Shown here: positions 32,013 to 35,570 of the stretch, piece after piece | Layout of the letters: the number at the start of each line of letters is the position of its first letter | Numbering within the stretch: the first letter of the stretch is position 1 | Source of the DNA: DASXMT01 sp035569695 | GTDB taxonomy: Bacteria > Actinomycetota > Acidimicrobiia > Acidimicrobiales > RAAP-2 | Length of the DNA stretch: 35,570 nt | Direction: 5' to 3' | NCBI GenBank assembly: GCA_035569695.1 | Contig: DATMMO010000009.1 | Span: forward strand, 1-35,570 | Made by a program: the position numbers and the translations under genes | Notes under the pieces: model-generated | The model's input: the letters and a program-made list of their open reading frames with translations, nothing else | What the model was told of the DNA's origin: nothing | Databases searched by the model: none

Positions 32013-32195
32013 CACCCTTTTGCGGCCACTTCGTGTGCCACCTGCGGATGAGGCGATGGGTTGGACCGGGGCAGAATCGAACTTGCGCACGGCAATGCCG
32101 ATGCCGATCGTGAAGGCGACGACGATGGTGGCAGCAAGCCCGGCCGAGAGGATCGAGCACTTCTTCAGGACGTTCCGCTGGAGGTATTTCCTCAC
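31998..32195 (-). CDS. Small single-pass membrane protein (possible)
   Basis: A 65-residue candidate starting at GTG 32195 (an ATG at 32231 is in frame and upstream). A basic N-terminus (RKYLQRNVLKKCS) precedes one hydrophobic helix (ILSAGLAATIVVAFTIGIGI), then a short Lys/Arg-containing tail. No clear ribosome site and no recognised family. Its stop lies within the tandem 18-bp duplication. Confidence 0.35.
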   Translation of the reverse strand: MRKYLQRNVLKKCSILSAGLAATIVVAFTIGIGIAVRKFDSAPVQPIASSAGGTRSGRKRVPLTR

Positions 32196-32376
32196 GTGAA
32201 CCAACCTAGAAGGCCTTCCTGACGATTGCATGAACGGATCGGCAATCGACAGGATGAAGGCGCAACTCGGAGTACGGGCTGAAGCGGGCCTTGGTGGGTA
32301 AGGTCGATCCCACCATGCACGGAGAGCCCTGCCTGCACCGCTATCACCGCTGGCCCACGACAGGGCCAACTGGTCG

Positions 32377-33288
32377 ATGAACACAACCGAGGTCGTCGTC
32401 GACGGATTGGCCTTTCCCGAGTGCCCGCGCTGGCGTCCTGATGGTCTCTGGTTCTCCGACCAGCACGGCGGACAGATCTTCCGCATCGTGCCGGGCGGTA
32501 CTGCGGAGGTGATGGCCGAGATCCCCGGTGGGCCCTCAGGGCTGGGATGGACGCCCGAGGGCACGCTGTTGGCCGTCTCCATGCACGAGAAGAAGCTGTT
32601 CGAGGTGGCGTTGGCCGACCCCGATCCCGGTCCCGATTCGGGGCCGATCGACGAGGGTGTTGCGCTCACCGTGGTGTCCGACCTCAGGGCCTACCATCCC
32701 GGGCTCAGCAACGACATGGTCGTCGATGCCACTGGGCGGTGCTACATCGGCAACATCGGCTACGACATCTACGGCGGTGAGGAACGACGGACGACCGTCC
32801 TGGTGCTGGTGGATCTGTCCACCGGGCGCGACCGGGCTCTAGTCGAGCCGCAGGTAGTGGCGGACGATCTGATGGTCCCCAACGGGACGGTCATCACGCC
32901 GGCGGGGGACCGGATGATCATCGCCGAGTCCCTGGCCCAACGGCTGACCTCTTTCCGTATTGCCGCGGACGGAAGCCTCAGCGATCGACAGGTGTTCGCC
33001 GACCTGGGTGAGGAGACCCCCGATGGGATATGCCTCGACGCCGACGGCGGCATCTGGTTCGCATCGGTCAACGAGGACCAAGTGGTCCGGGTCGAGGAGG
33101 GCGGTACGGTGACCGACAGGATCGCCACCAGCGGCCGCCGGGCGATCGCCTGCATGCTCGGCGGCGATGACCGTCGGGATCTCTACGTCTGCGCCACCAG
33201 GACCCTCGATCCCAACAAGTCCCGAGAGATACTCGGCGGGGCCATCGAGGTCTGCCGCGTCGACGTGCCGGGGGCTGGGCTGCCGTAG
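32377..33288 (+). CDS. SMP-30/gluconolactonase-family protein
   Basis: A 303-residue six-bladed beta-propeller of the SMP-30/lactonase group. The metal-binding residues are visible: Glu15 in FPECPRW, Asn in LSNDMVVD, Asn in VPNGTVITP and Asp in PDGICLDADGG. Such enzymes hydrolyse sugar lactones and similar esters or lactones. The ATG at 32377 begins the family-typical strand TEVVVDGLAF. Followed on the same strand by a RidA-like protein and an aminotransferase, so a catabolic group is possible. Confidence 0.88.
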   Translation: MNTTEVVVDGLAFPECPRWRPDGLWFSDQHGGQIFRIVPGGTAEVMAEIPGGPSGLGWTPEGTLLAVSMHEKKLFEVALADPDPGPDSGPIDEGVALTVVSDLRAYHPGLSNDMVVDATGRCYIGNIGYDIYGGEERRTTVLVLVDLSTGRDRALVEPQVVADDLMVPNGTVITPAGDRMIIAESLAQRLTSFRIAADGSLSDRQVFADLGEETPDGICLDADGGIWFASVNEDQVVRVEEGGTVTDRIATSGRRAIACMLGGDDRRDLYVCATRTLDPNKSREILGGAIEVCRVDVPGAGLP

Positions 33289-33385
33289 CACGGTGACCAA
33301 CGAAGGGACGAGGGGGGGCGACTGAAGTGACGAGTGACGGACGTGCCGAACGAGGGAAAGAACCGAGCCAAGCGGAAGCGGGGGA

Positions 33386-33805
33386 GTGGTGACCGGGAAC
33401 AGTACCGGGGGAGCATCGAGATCATGGCCCCCGACGACGACATCGGGGGACCTCCTCTTCGTCTCGGGACAGCTGGCGCTCGACGACGATGGCACCCTGG
33501 TCGGCCCAGCGCAGTGGTACGTGCAGGCCAGACAGTGCCTGCAGAGGATCGAGCGGGAGCTCCACCAGCATGGAGCGGGGATGGAGGACCTGGTCCGGCT
33601 CACCTGTTACCTGGTCGATGCGGCCGGGTATCCCGCCTACGCCCAGGCCAGGTCGGAGCTGTATCCGGACCTGCGGGCGGCAGGCACCTCCGTCGTAGTG
33701 GCCGGGCTGCTGGTCGAGGGTGCACTATTGGAAGTCGAGGCAACTGCCGTGCGACCGGGCAATCAGCCCGACCGCGCCGGCCGACCACCTGGGGAGGCTT
33801 CATGA
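33386..33805 (+). CDS. RidA/YjgF-like protein lacking the catalytic Arg
   Basis: A 139-residue protein of the RidA fold: GDLLFVSGQLALDDDGTLVG, the helix QARQCLQRIERELHQHGAGMEDL, RLTCYLVDAAGYPAYAQAR, and the final strand SVVVAGLLVEGALLEVEATAV. Where RidA has the imine-hydrolysing Arg (in PARxx[VT]), this has AGTSV, so the usual deaminase activity may be absent. Starts with GTG 33386 after a GGGGGAG site. Its stop overlaps the aminotransferase ATG (ATGA), hinting at functional coupling with PLP chemistry, whose reactive enamine products RidA proteins handle. Confidence 0.8.
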   Translation: MVTGNSTGGASRSWPPTTTSGDLLFVSGQLALDDDGTLVGPAQWYVQARQCLQRIERELHQHGAGMEDLVRLTCYLVDAAGYPAYAQARSELYPDLRAAGTSVVVAGLLVEGALLEVEATAVRPGNQPDRAGRPPGEAS

Positions 33806-35040
33806 CTGTGCAAGAGACGTCGGATGGAATCCAGGACCGGATCCACGGTCGGCTCGCCGAACGGGTGCGCTCCGCTCCTGCTCCCTTCTTTCCCGACCCG
33901 TCGGTCCCCGTCCGCTTCAACTTCGATCAGGGGATCCCCGCTCCGGAGTCCTACCCGGTCGACGACCTGGCTGACTACGCGGCGAAGGCCATCAGGAACG
34001 GCGGGATCGCGGCCTGCGAGTACGCCGCTGGAGGCATGGAGGAGATGGGCAAGGGATACATCGGTCTGCGCGAGGTGCTGGCCGATCGGCTGTCCCGTCG
34101 CGAGGGCCATTCCTTCAACCGACAGAACGTGCTGTTGGCCAACGGCTCGTCGAATGCCCTCTCGCTCTGCGCTGCCGCCCTGCTCGACACGGGCGATGGG
34201 GTCATCGTCGAATCGCTCTCGTATCCCTTCATGCTGAAGTACCTGGCCGGCCGGGGCGCCGACGTCCGCACCGTTCCCCTCGACGACGACGGCATGGACA
34301 TCGACGCGGTGGAAGCACAGCTGGAGGCGTTCCGGGCCGAGGGGATCACGCCCAAGCTCATCTACACCATCGCCACGTTCCAGGTCCCGACGGGCACCGT
34401 CTTGTCCCTGGCCCGTCGGGAGCGACTGGTCCAGCTGGCCGCGGAGTGGAACGTCTTCGTGATCGAGGACAACTGCTATTACGACATGTACCTCGACACT
34501 CCGCCCCCGCCCACGCTCCTCAGCCTCGACGATTCCGGACTGGTGATCCAGACCGACAGCTTCTCCAAGGTCCTGGCTCCTGGCCTCCGGGTCGGGTACG
34601 CAACCGCCCACGAAACGGTCATCGAGGCCCTGGCCACCGTGCGCGAGGACCACGGTGTGAACCACATGCTTCCCCGTCTGCTCGAGGCCTACATCAACGA
34701 CGGGATGCTCGAGCCCCACATCGTCCGGGCCCGTTCCATCAACCGGTCGAAGCGAGACGCGGCGCTGGCAGCGTTGAACGAGCACTGCACCCCGTGGGTG
34801 TCCTTCCGGGTACCCAACGGCGGCATCTACTTCTGGCTCGAGATCTCGCCGGACATCGACTTGGAACAGGTCAGCGCCCACATGGAAGCCGAGGGTGTGG
34901 CCTGCCGACCCGGGGAGAGGTTCACCGGCGACTCCAGCGGTCGCCAGTTCTTGCGCATGGCTTTCCTGCCCGTGCCCCAAGACGAGCTGGTGTACGGCGT
35001 GGAGGCCATGGGTCGGGCCCTGAAGGCCAGCGCGACCTGA
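33802..35040 (+). CDS. PLP-dependent aminotransferase (class I/II, LysN/2-aminoadipate type)
   Basis: A 412-residue fold-type I aminotransferase. VRFNFDQGIPAPESYPVDDL and the YIGLREVLADRLSRREG segment resemble the MocR/LysN-like family. LANGSSNALSLCAAALLDTGD, the IEDNCYYDMYLDTPP segment and SFSKVLAPGLRVGY with the PLP-binding Lys (about residue 256) are the active-site parts. It ends with GGIYFWLEI and a Phe/Arg-containing substrate loop. ATG 33802 overlaps the RidA stop, although the same frame is open further upstream. It transfers an amino group between an amino acid and a keto acid. The substrate is not deducible. Confidence 0.9.
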   Translation: MTVQETSDGIQDRIHGRLAERVRSAPAPFFPDPSVPVRFNFDQGIPAPESYPVDDLADYAAKAIRNGGIAACEYAAGGMEEMGKGYIGLREVLADRLSRREGHSFNRQNVLLANGSSNALSLCAAALLDTGDGVIVESLSYPFMLKYLAGRGADVRTVPLDDDGMDIDAVEAQLEAFRAEGITPKLIYTIATFQVPTGTVLSLARRERLVQLAAEWNVFVIEDNCYYDMYLDTPPPPTLLSLDDSGLVIQTDSFSKVLAPGLRVGYATAHETVIEALATVREDHGVNHMLPRLLEAYINDGMLEPHIVRARSINRSKRDAALAALNEHCTPWVSFRVPNGGIYFWLEISPDIDLEQVSAHMEAEGVACRPGERFTGDSSGRQFLRMAFLPVPQDELVYGVEAMGRALKASAT

Positions 35041-35181
35041 TCGGCCGGCGCGCTCTCAACGACGGCGCGCACTGACGGCGGGCTCGGGGTCAAGGCCGGC
35101 GCGATGAGGGGTGCCGGCGCTACGGCCACCGTCGGGACCACGGGGCCTGCACCTCGATCAAGGGACGTCGGCAGGCAGAAC

Positions 35182-35198
35182 TGGACAGTCCGTGTCCA
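35182..35198. promoter_or_regulatory. Inverted repeat before the WYL regulator
   Basis: TGGACA-GTCCG-TGTCCA is a perfect inverted repeat with 6-bp arms, ending 11 bases before the regulator's ATG, a likely self-regulatory operator. A related CCTGTCA half-site (35204-35210) overlaps the start codon. Confidence 0.5.
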
Positions 35199-35209
35199 CT
35201 TTGCCTGTC

Positions 35210-35570
35210 ATGCTGGATGAGGTGCGAGCCGATCGTCTTGTTGCCTGCTTGTTGATCCTCCAGGCCAAGGGCCGGGTGACCGCGCTCGAGCTGGCCGAGG
35301 AGCTCGAGATCTCCGAGCGCACGGCCCGCCGGGACCTCGAGGCCCTGGCCATTGCCGGGCTGCCTGTGTACTCGCAGCCCGGGCGGGGAGGGGGTTGGTC
35401 CCTCCTGGGTGGCGCCCGCACCGACCTGACCGGGCTGACCGCAGCCGAGTCCCGCACCCTGTTCCTGGTGGCCGGCCCGTCGTCGTCTGCCACCCCCGAG
35501 GTCAAAGCGGCACTCCGCAAACTGGTCCAGGCCCTGCCCGAGACGTTCCGGGCCGAAGCGGAATCGGCCG
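35210..35570 (+). CDS. HTH/WYL-domain regulator, YafY type (C-terminus beyond right edge)
   Basis: The frame is open from ATG 35210 to the window end (120 residues plus one base). An HTH_11-type helix-turn-helix (LVACLLILQAKGRVTALELAEELEISERTARRDLEALAIAGLPV) is followed by YSQPGRGGGWSLL and a TDLTGLTAAESRTLFLVAG segment, the start of the linker to a WYL domain in YafY-like regulators. The WYL domain itself lies outside the window. The minus-strand frame over it is a shadow. Family members are transcriptional regulators that often sense ligands or nucleic acids through WYL. Divergence or targets cannot be seen. Confidence 0.85.
   Translation, partial: MLDEVRADRLVACLLILQAKGRVTALELAEELEISERTARRDLEALAIAGLPVYSQPGRGGGWSLLGGARTDLTGLTAAESRTLFLVAGPSSSATPEVKAALRKLVQALPETFRAEAESA

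Noticed and set aside
33763..34980. 405-residue minus-strand ORF
   Set aside because: Antisense to the aminotransferase, whose PLP-binding motif and coupled start are clear.
35158..35520. 120-residue minus-strand ORF at the right edge
   Set aside because: Antisense to the HTH/WYL regulator frame, which has a convincing helix-turn-helix.

Overview
The window is high-GC DNA from an actinobacterium. An Acidimicrobiia-like bacterium is my best guess. The evidence is the GC-rich codon use, an actinobacterial-type LexA box, an NDMA-dependent (mycofactocin-type) alcohol dehydrogenase, an F420-type LLM oxidoreductase, and an actinobacterial Tad pilus locus whose last gene joins LysM and BTAD-like regions. 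Two real genes run off the window edges: a repeat-rich secreted protein on the left (minus strand) and a WYL-type regulator on the right (plus strand).

Left part (1-9.9 kb). A very large exported Pro-rich protein enters from the left edge and carries a tandem 27-bp repeat. It is followed by an F420/LLM oxidoreductase, a GC-rich repeat-filled gap, a secreted glycine-rich protein with about six Ig-like repeats, and a convergent DEDDh exonuclease/GIY-YIG nuclease fusion. A perfect LexA (SOS) box lies directly upstream of the nuclease start. Three small cytoplasmic genes follow: an unknown protein, a zinc ribbon and a thioredoxin-fold protein.

Oxidation cassette (9.9-14.5 kb). An NDMA-dependent alcohol dehydrogenase diverges from tetR-P450-aldehyde dehydrogenase across a short gap holding a perfect inverted repeat. 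Together they look like a regulated hydroxylation, alcohol oxidation and aldehyde oxidation route. The substrate cannot be read from the sequence.

Middle (14.7-27.1 kb). A DUF1778/GNAT toxin-antitoxin pair is followed by a long, mostly translationally coupled tad operon: lipoprotein, exported PKD-like protein, CpaB/SAF, CpaE-like ATPase, CpaF ATPase, TadB, TadC, Flp-like pilin, two TadE-type proteins, a TadG-like protein, and a 1104-aa membrane protein with LysM and BTAD-like regions. No prepilin peptidase is present in the window.

Right part (27.1-35.6 kb). A lower-GC patch carries a small gene pair whose second member looks broken by a one-base frameshift. Next are a divergent MFS exporter and MarR pair, an orphan AbrB-type protein with a good promoter, a cytochrome b561-like membrane protein, an SMP-30 lactonase-like protein, a RidA-like protein coupled to a PLP aminotransferase, and the partial WYL regulator. 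No rRNA, tRNA, CRISPR array, insertion sequence or replication origin was seen.
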